Origin: Pomphorhynchus laevis
Lineage: Eukaryota; Acanthocephala; Palaeacanthocephala; Echinorhynchida; Pomphorhynchidae
Direction: 5' to 3'
DNA length: 64,000 bases
NCBI GenBank assembly: GCA_012934845.2
Contig: WNNJ02002048.1
Span: forward strand, 1-64,000
Positions 44,153 through 58,000 of this stretch are shown piece after piece. The notes beneath the pieces were generated by a model. It saw nothing but the letters and a program-made list of their open reading frames with translations. It had not been told where the DNA came from and searched no databases. Within the stretch, counting starts at the first letter, position 1, and every line of letters begins with the position of its first letter. Position numbers and translations under genes: made by a program.

Positions 44153-47100
44153 TTCTCCCGGTCCTTAATTCCAATTCCTCCTGCGTATTATTCGTCCTCT
44201 GGACCAGCGTTCGGGAAGGAAGCTGAAGGGATAATTTTTCCTCTCTTTATGTCTTTCTTAAGGGGTTGATGTAGTATTTTATGTGGGCTTGGCGTATCGC
44301 TTTCTGGTTGACTTGATTTGGTTGTTCTTTCATTAGTTAGCAGTTCATTGTCAAAATTTGACTCTTCTGTATGATCAGTTGGAATGGAATCGTCACATAA
44401 TATTGGCTTGGTCGGGGGCCAGGTCAGATGTTGACACCGTTGATTCCCGCCCGTCTTCGTAGCGGATCCCGGAGTAGTGAGGTGTCGAGTGAAGAATTTC
44501 GACGGGTATCACTAGAGGGTCGGTCTTTGATTGACGTTCAAAGTTTCTAAGGTTAGCCGGGCCTGATATCAGCCATTCCCGAATCGAGTAACAATTGCTG
44601 GACTTTCTCGGGAAATTAAAGATTCTCTCGTGCGGGGTCCAGTTGGTTGATGTGCAGAGTAGTTATCGAATAGAGTGCAGTGATGTATTCTGAACTAGTT
44701 TCCAGTTAGCATCAGTGAGTCCTCTGGATCGTAGAGCGAGCTGGATGGTCTTTTATACTACTCCGTTAACTTTCTCGCGTTGCCAGTTTCCAATGGAATG
44801 ATATGGGGTAGAATGGGAAATAATTACTTCGTTGCTTTAAATAAAGTCGCGTAGTTCAGCTTACATAAAGTAGCTCCCTCGGTCCGAGTGTAAGGCGTTT
44901 GGTGCTCTGAAAAGAGAGAACAAGTTTTGTAGGCAATTGATTACCGTCTGTGAGGAGGTATTCTCGCAGGGGTAGACGAACGGATAGCGTGAGTACTCGT
45001 CAACAATTACTAGCATGAATTTATCACGATCAGTGGTAGGCTTTGGACCAACAAAGTCCATTGATAGACGTTCAAATGGTTTTCTGGCTGAGATTAGTTG
45101 AGATTGCTGAGGTCTGTGAAATCGAGGCTTGAGTCTAGCGCAAGTGGAGCACTCCATACATACTTTTCGGACCTTGTTTATTGAGTACGACAGGTTCCTT
45201 TGCTTGACGAAGTGGTTCAGGAGTGTGATCCTAGGATGACATAGTAAGATGTGTAGGTCTTTTAGCGAGGTAGAGGTTGCAGCACATGTGGGGCTAGACA
45301 GAGCATCTGCGGCGGTTTTTCCGTCCGGGGCGATATTGTATATCATATGTATAGTTTGAGAGCTCTAGTCTCCAGAGTGTAAGCTTGTCGTTTTTAATGC
45401 TGTTTTTGAATGATGCTCCGAACAGAAAAGAGATAGCTTGTTAATTTGTAATTATAGTAAATTTTCTACCTATTAGAAAGTCTCTCCATTTGCTAATCGA
45501 TTCGACTATGGCTGCGGCCTCACATTCTTTGGCTGACTGTGATTGCTCGGCTTTGTTTAATGTTTACGAGAAGAATGCAACAGATCTACCTTCTTGCGAT
45601 AGGATGGCATCAAGTGCTGTTCCTGAGGAGTCTGTTTCTATGGTGAACGGTTGATTGTCATCTATGGCTGATAGGGACGCATGAGCTATTTCGGCCTTTA
45701 GTTGGTTCAGGCAGGTGTTCTGTGCTTCGGTCAAAGGAAGACTTTCAGCGTTTAGGAGTGGGCGGATTGCTTCTGAGTAGCGCGGTATCCACTGGCTATA
45801 GTACGAGAGTATCCCATTGAGGCTTTTTAGTACCTTAAGTGAGGTTGGAGAAGGGAAGTCAATAAGTGACTACAGAATTTTAGGATATGTTAGATTTTGC
45901 CATCATGTATGAGATGATCTAGATATGTCAACTTTGATATCGAGTTGGAACACTTCTCATGATTCATCTTCATCTTGTACTTATCAAGTACCTTTCGGAA
46001 GGCCTCTAAGTTAGCATCGTGTTCCGCCATATCTCCACCAGCCACTACAATATCGTCGACGTAAACAAAGGTTGCACTGAGATGGTTATCCTGGATGATG
46101 CTGGTCATGACTCGCTGAAAAGCGGCCACTGAGTTTGTAAGGCCGAACGGGATTCTCTTATACTGGTACAGCTGGCCATTGACCTCGAATGCAGTATATA
46201 CTTTTTCTTCTTTATTTAGTGGGCACTGATAATACGCAGATTGTAAGTCTAGCTTGGAAAAGTATTTATACTTTGCTAGTTGCTTTATGAGATCATTGAT
46301 TTTTGGCATTGGAAATGCGTCAGGTTCGACGCATGATGTTGCTAGTGTATTCACACTTAGAGCTGAGCATTGAGTTTGCGATAATCTACACACGTGTGCA
46401 AAGTGACTACGCTTTCCACATTTGTAGCAACTGGCGTCTTTAGCCGGGCATTTGGATCGATGGTGATAGGATCTTCCACAAAATTGGCATTTTTCGGTGC
46501 TCTTTAGGTCTGAACGAGTTGTTCGGAATCTGGGGGCAGCTGCACAGTCAGCAATCTCTTCGGAGGCACTGTGGGTTGAGTTGTTGGTTAGAGCAGAGAA
46601 TTCGTTTGTAGAGGGAGCCTGCACATACTTTTGTGCCTCGCTTTGAACCGTTTTCGTTGTTCGAGCAATGTTGGTGGCCATTTCGAGGGTCAATGATTTC
46701 TGCTCCAGAAGCTTTTGTCTGATCTGAGGATCCTTAAGACCAGCTATGAAGGCTTCTCCGATTGCTTCATCTGCGTGTACTTTAGCCGATACTTCTTGAA
46801 AGTCACAGTCCTAGATAGGATGTTGAGCTGGCGAATATAGTCACTAATGAGTTCGTCACTCTCTTGTTTTCTAGTGGATAGGCGGTGTCGGGCATGGATG
46901 ATATTCGGTGGCTTGAGAAATGTAGTTGTCAGAATAACACTACCTTCTTCATACGTATTGCACTCTGCAATGAGCTCATAGACATCCGTTGAGATGTAGT
47001 TGATCAGTAGGTGCAGCTTGTTAGGATGGCGTGCGGCATTGGAGGCCAACATATCATACATGCAATTCTCGAATGACCGTAGCCAGTGATTCCACTCGGT

Positions 47101-47177
47101 AGATATCGTTTAAGGTTTTCTTTTAAACTTACTTTGGCGAAGCATTGAGTCCATTGAGAACAATTTAACGAATTAAG

Positions 47178-47243
47178 TGTTGTAAAATAGAGACAACGAA
47201 TCACAGGTTTTATTCGTTAAAAAATCATTAATATGTCATTTCA
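47178..47243 (-). repeat. LTR of the Gypsy fossil (5')
   Basis: Same ends as the partner LTR and followed by taccc at 47,244-47,248, the second copy of the target site. Confidence 0.8.
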
Positions 47244-47248
47244 TACCC

Positions 47249-47838
47249 TACAATATTTTTTGAAGTGTGCTTTAATTACTTTAAGTATTTTATTCATATA
47301 GACATAAAGTTGTTTTAATGTACATTTAAAAGAACTACATATGAACCTATGTTTATTGGATTTTTATGTAATTTTGGATTCCAATATAATATAGGTATAG
47401 TTTTATTATCTGATTCAACCTTTATACCCTTTTTATCCATTATAGAACAGTGACTTTTAATTTTTGTTAGATAGGCGTTATAATTATTATAACATATATA
47501 TGTATATATTTTTCCGAATATAAGTTTAATTAATTTTACTAACGGTTCTTTAATATCTACTAAATCTAGATTTGTATAAAGCGTACTAAAATCGTATGTA
47601 TTTATATTTTGAAAATTTATTCCTTTTGTCTGTTCTAAAAATTCTTTTGTAGAATTAATACTGAAATAGTGTTTTATACCAGTATTAATTTCGATTACCT
47701 TGCAATATTTTTTAAAATGTGCTTTAATTACTTTAAGTATTTTATTCATATAGACAGAAAGTGGTTTTAATGTACATTTAAAAGAACTACATATGAACCT
47801 ATGTTTATTGGATTTTTTATAAAATTTTGGATTTTATT
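47249..47838 (-). mobile_element. Penelope-like RT fragments, tandem continuation
   Basis: 47,249-47,457 completes the unit interrupted by the Gypsy fossil. At 47,458 a second unit starts (47,458-47,838), again with NINTYDFSTLYTNL and INTGIKHYF. The open block 47,315-47,749 (144 codons) spans the unit junction: RT core ...NAYLTKIK joined to the upstream part SHCSIMDKKGIKV and ILYWNPKLHKNP. The unit length is roughly 640 nt. Confidence 0.72.
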
Positions 47839-49058
47839 TGTCTAGATACAGATTTCTCAACATTTAAATAACTTTAATTTATCAAAATATTGAGAATATT
47901 GCATCATAGATGAAAATAAAATCTGTCAACTATGCTATTTATGTTATAATTGCTTAATGGACTTAGCGTTGAAATGTAAAACTCATCATCTTTCTATGTT
48001 AATATATTAATCAGTAACTTTTTGAGTAACTTTTTTTGCAATTTTTCAATTGTTATTACATTGCTAATTGTAATTTAAATCATTAAAATTTTGTATTAAT
48101 TATTAATGATTATAAGAAAGACTTTCAATATAACTTTTTTAAACCCGGAATGCGCCTACCACAAACGCCTAGCCTACAATGAGGCGTTTCGACGTTAGTC
48201 TACTCATCACTACATGGTGGTCTTTTTGTGTAACTACAGGGCCACACTGATGAGACCACCCTGTAATGATGAGTAGACTTAGGTAGACTGATCGTGTTAA
48301 TTAAAAAACGTTTTATTGAAAGTATTTCTTATAACGTCACCAGTAGTTTATAATTAATGATGTATATTAACATAACATATTAATATATGTTATGCATATT
48401 AATTATTGCGGATTAAATGTTATTAACATTTAATCATTTGAATTATCACATTATTTAAAATATCTGACCTCATGCCCTTTATTTTTATTCAAATCCACAT
48501 AGATTGTCTTACTTAGTTTCAGTTGTTATTTACTCCAACTTTATTATCCATTTTAATCTGCTATTGGCTCCTTTTTGACAGTTTCACTCAATTTATTTTC
48601 AACGCTTAACAAATCTGTATCGTACAGAGCAATACGTAATGTATTTAAACAATAGCTGGAATATTTTTTCCGTTTTTTTTATATTTTGGATTTCCTTCAT
48701 TGCTTCGCACCAATTGTTGAATTTTGCTTGGTTCAATTAATAGACTATGAACTCCCAAAAATCAACTAATTTTATTTTATAATAGATTTAAGATAAACTT
48801 ACTTAATTATCTGGCACCATAATGGATTTTCTTTTGTCATATTATTGATATGCTGAGAATTTTTCACATTGTCTGTAACTATCTATAGAATAAGAAATAG
48901 TTCAACATGCTTAAATGTTACTGAGATTGATGATAAAGGGTAATATCGCTTAACAAATCAATAGTACAAACCTAAATCGCGTACAAAAATAGCACCTATT
49001 CTTTAATAAAATCTAATTAATAGATTATAATCTAATCTAAGCACCTAATCTTCTTAAA
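47839..49058. other. Region upstream of PARS2
   Basis: AT-rich. Contains a hairpin cluster at 48,161-48,286 and, on the minus strand, two exon-like open segments (48,882-48,803 and 48,744-48,645) discussed in the findings. I could not place an upstream exon of PARS2 here with confidence. Confidence 0.4.
48161..48286. repeat. Nested inverted repeats
   Basis: A 6-bp perfect hairpin (ACGCCT...AGGCGT, 48,165-48,187) followed by a larger inverted repeat with arms of about 27 nt: 48,197-48,223 (agtctactcatcac..., ...ggtggtct) and about 48,260-48,286 (agaccacc..., ...gatgagtagact). Possibly a small fold-back transposon or a structured RNA. Confidence 0.75.
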
Positions 49059-52000
49059 ATGCAGCAAATATTATCTAGAAATTTAGGATTACGCGTACAG
49101 AATAAGATTTGCTCAATCTTAAGAGCAAGACTGCAGTCACTTGGTTGTGAGATAGAACTTCCGATTCTTTCTAATCAAAAGTTATGGATTATGTCAGGTG
49201 ATTATATTTATGCTCGGTCTATTGATGTCGTTTTAATAAAAAATCAATCTTCTATCAGATTGTAAATAAATGTATATTATTATAATTAATCTAATCAATA
49301 TAAGATTGTAATTAATATGAACTAATATTAATTATTTTAATTTATTATAATCGATCTTATTAATTAAATATTGTAATTAATATTAATAAATGTATATTAT
49401 TATAACTAATCTAATCAATATAAGATTGTAATTGATATCACTTAATATTAATTATTTTAATTTTTTATTAAATATTAAATTTTAATTGATATTAATAAAT
49501 ATTTATTATAATCAATCTTATTAATTAAATATTGTAATTAATATTAATAAATGTATATTATTATAACTAATCTAATCAATATAAGATTGTAATTGATATT
49601 ACTTAATATCAATTATTTTAATTTTCTATTCAATATTAAATTTTAATTGATATTAATTAATATTTATTATAATCAATCTTATTAATTAAATATTGTAATT
49701 AATATTAATAAATGTATATTATTATAACTAATCTAATCAATATAAAATTGTAATTAAAATTATTTAGTTGTCAACAGCCCTTCATACAATACTTAACTTT
49801 TGATTATTATAAAAGTTTAATTTAGAATAAATAATAATGTAATTTATTCATATTATTTATAAATTAGAAACAATGCTTAATAAAATTCAAATAATTAAAT
49901 AAAAAATTTATTAATTATAAATAATTATAAACAATTTAATAATTTTATATAAGATTTTATATAACTTATATCAAGTTCAAATTATATCAAGTTAAGCAGT
50001 AAGGCCAAATACGTGTTGAGGACGCATTTCCTCTGATTAAATTTGATTATTTTGCATCTAATTCTAATACAAATCAAGTTAAAATAAAACTTGAATAAAA
50101 GTTTTATTAATAAAGTATCATTACTTTATTATTAACTTATGAATTGATTTATTCAGTATGTTGAAAAAATTTAAATTTTAATTTTTTAAATTAAAAAATA
50201 ATAATTAAAATTTTACCATTGCCTTTGTTAGTAGTTTGTTTACTGCAATATTATAATACGATTACAAATCATATATCTACATTATTTTCAAGTTTGAGAT
50301 TGATTTAACATGTATTACGTTGTAAAACAAAATTTAACTTTTTGAACTTCAAAATACTTTTTAAGCACTTTGGTATGATATCCTATCATCATTTTTAACT
50401 TATTATTTCCAACTTACAACAAATCAACGTATACACAAAAAAATTGGTATCATTACTTTATTATATTGAATAAAAATAAATTTATTTTTAACAATTTTAA
50501 AAATTTTTAACGCTGGTTTTATTTCTTTAATAATTTGAAAACTGAAATTATAATGTGTTTGAACGATTTTCAGATGGTTTGGAATCTTCACGCATTAATA
50601 AGCGGACCGCTACGTAATAACAAAGCATGTCTTGAATGGCTTGAAACGATATTTTAAACTGTAATTAAAATATGTAACAGGAAAAAAAAACAGTTTTTGA
50701 TAAATATCAGAGATGTCACTTAATAATTGGTCGAAAAAATCAACGTTATTATGTCTACAACAATGTCTCCACGCAAATTCCGCCAATTTTAAATCAGCTT
50801 TTAAAATTTTTAAAATTGTTAAAAGTAAATTTATTTTTATTCAAGATAATAAAGTAATGATGCAAATAAAAAATAATTACGTTTTTTAAATAATAATTAT
50901 AAATCAAAATTAAATTATTACATTAGAAATAATTATAAATAATAAATAATTATAAGATTTTATATAATTGATATCAAGTTAAAATAAAAAATTGAAATTT
51001 AAAATAAACGTCATTTTTATGAATTGACTAATAAATAACAGACGTTGTTTTAGAATAAGGATTAGAGGTCATCATGATGAACTGCTATGCTATCAGGTTT
51101 CGGCCCCTATGCTTTGATACAACCTAGCACCTGGGCCAAATGCATGCTAATGACGTATTTCCTCTTATATCTAGTATCTTATTCTAATACAAAGAATATT
51201 ATTTATAAATATTCATTCATATATCAACCTATGGTCATAAGCTTTTTCGTTATGGCGAAAGGATAAGATCTCGGATACAGGCGACCGAAATGAGGTTCCT
51301 TCGCGGTGTGGTTAGTCTTAGCCTTAGAAAAACGGTTAGGAATTCGGTCAACCGGGATAAATTGGGAGTAAAGTCGCTGCTTCTCCGCATCGAAGAAAGT
51401 AAGTTGGTGACTATGACACGTTTCGAGGATGCTAAGGATCGCCTTCCTTTGAGGGGTTTTAGGCCGGAATCTCTGGAAAGAGACCTCGATACTGGTGGAG
51501 AGATCAAATCTCGAAACTGACCGAAGACCGCTTTGAACTATCTACAAGAGAACTCATTTATTATCTATCCGTAAAACGATTTTATTAATCAGATCATCTA
51601 ACAGATTTAACGTAATTTAACGTATCTATAATTGTATTGTTTTAAAAAATTAATTTGCTGTGTTTGTTCAGATAATGAATAATTAATGTTTTTAGGTAGA
51701 TTTGAATCGATTCGTAAAATTTTAATGACATCTGAAAGTCGCAATAAATCCGAGTTTGTTCTCTGTCCCGTAAGGAAAGTTTTTTTGTCGTCGATGATTC
51801 ATCTTATTTTGTAAGACCCACGAAGAGTCCATATCGAATCTGTTCTCGCATTACGTTAAAAGTATACCAATGAGTAACTTTCCAGTGTTTCTATATCAAG
51901 TGAGAATTGTTGCTTAGTTAAAATGTAAATTCCCTCTTTAAGTTCGGACATAAAATACGTGATGAAATAAGATTTAAGCAAGGTTTGCTCCGATCTAGGG

Positions 52001-55000
52001 AATTTTCTATGTTTGGTAAGTTTTTGTAAAAGGACGAATTAAAATTTGTGTATAAATTAGATTCGTATTCATTTCACTTAAACGACGAAGATGCTTCTCA
52101 ATTTTTCAATAAGATAAAACGTGTAATCTTATCTTTTTTAAGTGACGTAGATGCACATCCTGTTTATAAAGGTATATTCAGTTTGTTGTTTAAATTTGAT
52201 TTTGATTTTTTACGTGTTTATAGCTTATAGCACTGAAGAATACCAAATGGGTAGTAAAATTTCACTTGAATTGCATTTAAACAATGACGAATTTGGAGAC
52301 AAAGACATTTCAGTTTGTAACAGGTAGCATTATATTTAATTCTTTATAATTTTCATCTTGGAAAATTATGATGTTTTATATTCTATCAAGTCATGCATTT
52401 TAATTGGTATATTTAAAATTGATTTATCTGATATATTTGCAACATACATGAGTAGCAGATCGCATATTTATATTTTGACAAAGTATCTTTTAAACATATT
52501 CGCTTCAAATATTAAAATACTAAATATTATACTATTATATAGCAATTATATGAACGAGAAAACAAAGTCTACAAGTCAAAAATATATTGTCAACTGAACA
52601 AATCAGATCAAATAAATGATAAATAATAAATAGTTGTTTCATAAGATTTTGTATAATTTATATACAAAATCTTGTTTTTGTATATAAAAATATACAAAAT
52701 CTCTTTTTTTAATATTAAGTTAAAATGAAATAAAAAATTGAAATTTAAAATAAAAGTCAATTATTAAGAATTGACTAATAAATAACAGACGATGTATCAG
52801 AATAAGAATTAGAGAGCATCAGGAGGAACTGCTATGCTATCAGGTTTCGAGCCTTATTACTCCACCAACATAGCAGCGGTGCTAAATACGTGCTAAGGAC
52901 GTCATTTTTCTATATTTCCCAAAAAAATAAAAAAATTCATCAAACCTGCTTAAAAATAAGCATACAAATAATAATTTCGTATCAAGAATACATAGTTTCA
53001 GTATTTCTGACAGAGATCATATTAGCGGTAAAACAAAGTTCACAGGTCAATAATAACTTGTCGGATAACTGATACTACGTATTTTATACGATATATAAAT
53101 AAAAATAAATAATAAATAATTATACAAGTTTTATACAATTTATATTTATATCAAGTTAACATTTAAAATTGAGATTGAAAATAAAAATTATTTGTTATGA
53201 ATTGACTAGTCAATACAATGTAAAAGAATAAGGATTAAAGGTCATCAGGAAGAACTGTACTATAGATAAATTTAAAATACAGATAAATAATTATAAATAA
53301 TAAATAATTATAATAATATATTAAGTTATATATCAAATTATATTAAATAATTTGACTTAAAAATTTTAATTTGAAATTAAAAATAAAAATCAATTTTTAT
53401 AAAATTGACGAATTCGACTAATTTAACATATTACCGTTAAATCCGAAAATAATAAATAAAAGCCTGTCATTTTTAAAGTCATTTTTTAATAAAAATGACT
53501 TATTTGGAATTTATTATGCATATCAAATAATAATTTTAGCAATTTATACCAAAAAATTGGCATATAACCAAATTATTATTTAACTTAAATAAATTAAATA
53601 CCGAAATCGTACGTAAAATGTAATCATTTAAAAAGTAAACCTGTCAAAATAAGCTTTAATAATAAAGCTTATTAAAGCTGACAACGCTCTGATAGCTAGA
53701 AAACTAGCACCAGAGTTGAATATTCGAAGATATAGGTTAGGAATTACCGGGAAAACAAAGTCTACAAGTCATTAATAATTCGTCAGTAGAACAAATCAGA
53801 GCAGTTCAGTATTATTTTATTACTATAAACTAGCACTAGAGTTGAATATTCATAAATATTAATATTTATGGATAAAATATTTATAAATAATAAATAATTA
53901 TTAACGTTGATAAATATTGAAACGTGCAGCTATTATAAAAATTAATATGAACTTCATTTTATTTTTACATTATTTTATTATATTACATTTAAATGAGTGG
54001 ATCATATTTTATGATTTACTCATAAAATGGTAAAATACGTTATTCTAAATAATTTATTGTTTCATGAGGTAAGATTAATTTCATGATTAATATTTAATAT
54101 TTATTACGTAATATTTGATTAAATATTTTATTAATATTAATAAAATATTTATTTATATTAATATTTATTTATATTAATATTTTATGCTAAAACACAAAAA
54201 TCAGTCAAGTTTATATAAACATATTTTTACTTTAATTTATTTATTTAAAATTTAAAATCAATAAATAATTAACAATAAATAATCAATAAACAATCAATAA
54301 TTTAATTTTAGCACATAAAATAAATACGTCTATTTTGTAATAATTCACTTATTCATTGATATTCATAAACGCAAAATTCTATTTAGATGCAATCACGTTG
54401 ATATTCTTCCATCAAAAGATTGTAATGTATGACTTTTCGAAGAAAATAATTTTATTTTATTCAGCGAGTGACTTATCAACTACTGCAAGGATTTGTTCGA
54501 CATGTTTAAATGCTGATATTAAATTAATGAGAACTGTAGAGGTATTTTCATTATAACTCTTGCATTTTGATTGTCTACTCCTTGTAGATTGCACATTTAT
54601 TTCAATTGGATAAACGATACAGCACATCCTTTGATTTAACAACAAGAAATAACAAACCGTAATTTTTTCATTTTTAATTATCGCATTTTTAATTATTTGT
54701 GTATTTGATGTTTCTACATGTTATACATAGATTTACTCATTGTGAAAATGAGTTTCTTTGCAATATGAATATTTGCTTCGAATATAAGAAATGACATGAT
54801 TTACTTCACAGTATAGAATATCGAGTCTTACCTGCACTGTCTCTTAGGCTGTGTCTACACTGTCTTTTACATATATAATGTAAATATATTTTGTATATTT
54901 TATACAAAATTTATTGATACAAAATTTGTTTTAATTGATAATAAATAAAATATGTTTATTGAAATTCAATATAGTTTTGCAAATTAAGCATTTATATACA

Positions 55001-58000
55001 ATTATTATTAACTTTTTAAAATGTATTTGTGGTTGTATTCGTTGCAAGGGATATCATATTTATACTTAACACAAGTTGTTTTCGGCTTCCCCGTTGAAAA
55101 TTCAAAATAATTTCGGTAATTTTATAAAAGCGATTTATATATAATCGATTTATATATAATAATCGATTATAAAAATATTTTATATAAATTTTTTTACAAA
55201 TTATTTTTATATCAAGTTAAAATTTAAATTTAAAATAAAAATTTTAAATTTGGTGTGATGGCAAGTGCAGAACAACATTCTTTAAATTGTTCACAATTAC
55301 GATTCTGATGACGTTGATGTTGTTTATATATTTATTGTATTTATATTAATTAATTATTAAATAATAAATTAATAAATTAATTTTAATTTATTAATAAATT
55401 AATAAATTAAAAATAAATTATTATTAATTAATTTATTATATTATTTAATTTATATTAATTATATTTATTGTATCTTATTCGAGCTTATTCTAATACAAAG
55501 TATATTATTATAAAAGTCAATTTTTCTGAATTGACTTATAAATAAAAGACGTTGTACAAGAATAAGGATTAGAGGTCATTAGGAGGAACTGCTATGTTAT
55601 CAGTTTTTGGTCTCTATTTATAGATACAACATAGCAGCAGATGGCCAGTATTCTGATTAGTATTCCGACTTTTACTAATTCTATTTTTCTCAAAAAATAA
55701 TCTCGTATCAAGAATACAAAATTAATACAAAATTAAATAAAATAAAACGTGAAATTAACAAAGAAATATTAAAATTAACAATATTACATTGTTAGCATAC
55801 AATTTAATTAATTACATTTATGACTTTATGACGAATTTCTAATAATATATTTTTTAATTGATATTAATTACAGTCACAACAATATCGTTAGAACATGAGA
55901 CTGGATTTTTCTTTGATAAAGAGACTGTTCATGATAATTAAATCAGCTAACTGAGTCTACGTATTTAATATAATTATAAAATAAACAAAACAATAATAAT
56001 GCTAAATCAAAATTTAATAATTAAATAATAAAATAAATAATTGTTTTTAGTTTTTCTATAACTTAAATCAAGTTAAAATAAAAAATTGAAATTTAAAATA
56101 CACGTCATTTTTATGAATTGATTAATAAATAACAGACGATGTATCAGAATAAGAATTAGAGGTCATCAGGAGGAACTGCTATGCTAATAGGTTTCGGCCC
56201 CTAAGTCCTCTACCCAACATAGCAGCGGGGCCAATCTTATTCGAACTTATTCTAATACAAAGTATATTATTTATAACTCATATCAAGTTAAAATTCAAAC
56301 TAGAGGAATTACACCAGGTGTCGGTCTTTATTCCTCGATCCCATGTAGCAACAGAGCCAAGTACGTGCTAATGACGTATTTCCTCTGATAAAATTTAATT
56401 ATCTAGTATCTTATTCTAGTACAATTTTTATCTAATTTTTATCTATATCGTATAAGACTTTTTAATTTTTAGTCTATAAAAATTTATTGTTTAAGAGTTT
56501 AAATATATTTTTTATAAAGAATAAATTTTATTTATTATTATATATCATATACCTATTATATATCATCAATGTATCGAAACATATATTTCATATATTTATA
56601 ATGTTTAGATTTAGTTTTTACACAGTTATGAACAAATTCATATTCTATAAAGCTTAAAAACAAGTCAGCTATAATTGGGCTACTATTACCACCCATTGGA
56701 ACACCTTTTACTTGTCTAAATATAGATGTCCCTACTTTTAAATAATTTTGATTTATTAAAATATTTAAGGATTCTAATAATTCAATTTTATCCACATATT
56801 TATATTTACTTGATGGTTTAATTTTTGTTAGATAGGCGTTATAATTATTATAACATATATATGTATATCTTTTTCCGAATATAAGATTAATTAATTTTAC
56901 TAACGCTTCTTTAATATCTACTAAATCTAGATTTGTATAAAGCGTACTAAAATCGTATGTATTTATATTTTGAAAATTTATTCCTTTTGTCTGTTCTAAA
57001 AATTCTTTTGTAGAATTAATACTGAAATAGTGTTTTATACCAGTATTAATTTCGATTACCTTGCAATATTTTTTAAAATGTGCTTTAATTACTTTAAGTA
57101 TTTTATTCATATAGACAGAAAGTGGTTTTAATGTACATTTAAACGCACTACATATGAACCTAGGTTTTATTGGATTTTTATGTAATTTTGGATTTCAATA
57201 TAATATAGGTATAGTTTTATTATCTAATTCAACCTTTATACCCTTTTTATCCATTATAGAACAGTGACTTGTAATAATTGTTTCTAAACTCAACTCACTA
57301 CGTTCATATGCTGGATTTACATTTAAATCATTAGAATTAACCTCTTTCACTAGTATATCATAATAGAGCTTTTCGCATATGAAGACAAAGTTATTACTAG
57401 CTTTATATGTAAGATAATTTCGATTATCCTACAATATTAGGAACTATAATATCAATAATAATATTTAATAATATATATATATTTATATATATATATATTA
57501 TAATCTATATAACTTTATATTCTATCCGAATATAAAGTTAATTTATTTATTTATAACGCTTCTTATAACTTGGTATTTGGCCCCATTGATATGTAAGGAA
57601 TAGGAATAGAGACGGAAACCTGATAACATAAAAATATAAAAAGTCAATTTATAACCATATAGTTATATAATAAAGTTATATTTATAGTTATATAAATATA
57701 GTTGTCTGTGAGATATTATATAATTATTTATTATTTCTATTTATTTTTATTTATATATCGTATAAAATACGTATACTTAGTTATCTGATCTGATTTGTTC
57801 TACTGGCAAGTTATTATTGACCCGTGGGCTTTGCTTTCTCAGTAATATAATTTCGGAATATGAAGAATTAGAAGTCCTAAACTTAATTAAATAAGATATA
57901 GAGGACTAATTAATAAGTCCTCTAATTAATATAGAGGACTTAAACTTTATTTAAGTATTAAATTTATCCTTTAAATAATAGTTTATTCAAATGCAACTTT

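Larger units (their letters stand above)
44067..47243 (-). mobile_element. Ty3/Gypsy LTR retrotransposon fossil
   Basis: A fossil LTR element in minus orientation, about 3.2 kb. Terminal repeats are short, 44,067-44,152 and 47,178-47,243, with TG...CA ends and an AATAAA inside. It is flanked by a 5-bp target duplication, taccc. Parts in order: a gag-like region with CCHC knuckle (46,380-47,165), reverse transcriptase (45,890-46,330), a decayed RNase H-like stretch (45,350-45,880) and integrase (44,861-45,346). Short LTRs recall the Mag-like lineage, but the assignment is loose. It is broken, with several breaks, and shorter than a complete family member. The LTRs still resemble each other closely, so it is old but not ancient. 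It sits inside the Penelope-like fragment and is therefore younger than it. Confidence 0.88.
52324..54386. other. PARS2 intron 6
   Basis: 2,063-nt intron. Holds structured-repeat copies at about 52,555-52,930, 53,030-53,270 and a left-half piece at about 53,690-53,800. The remainder is A/T simple sequence. Confidence 0.7.

Noticed and set aside
49998-56430. tRNA-type promoter (box B) in the structured repeat, making it a tRNA-derived SINE
   Set aside because: GGTTTCGGCCCC only loosely resembles box B, no box A lies at the right distance and no tRNA fold is possible.
50013-56430. HDV-like or hammerhead ribozyme in the structured repeat
   Set aside because: No room for the P4 helix and catalytic C of HDV-like folds between the interleaved helices; CTGATGA and GAAA occur on the minus strand but not with stems in a hammerhead order.
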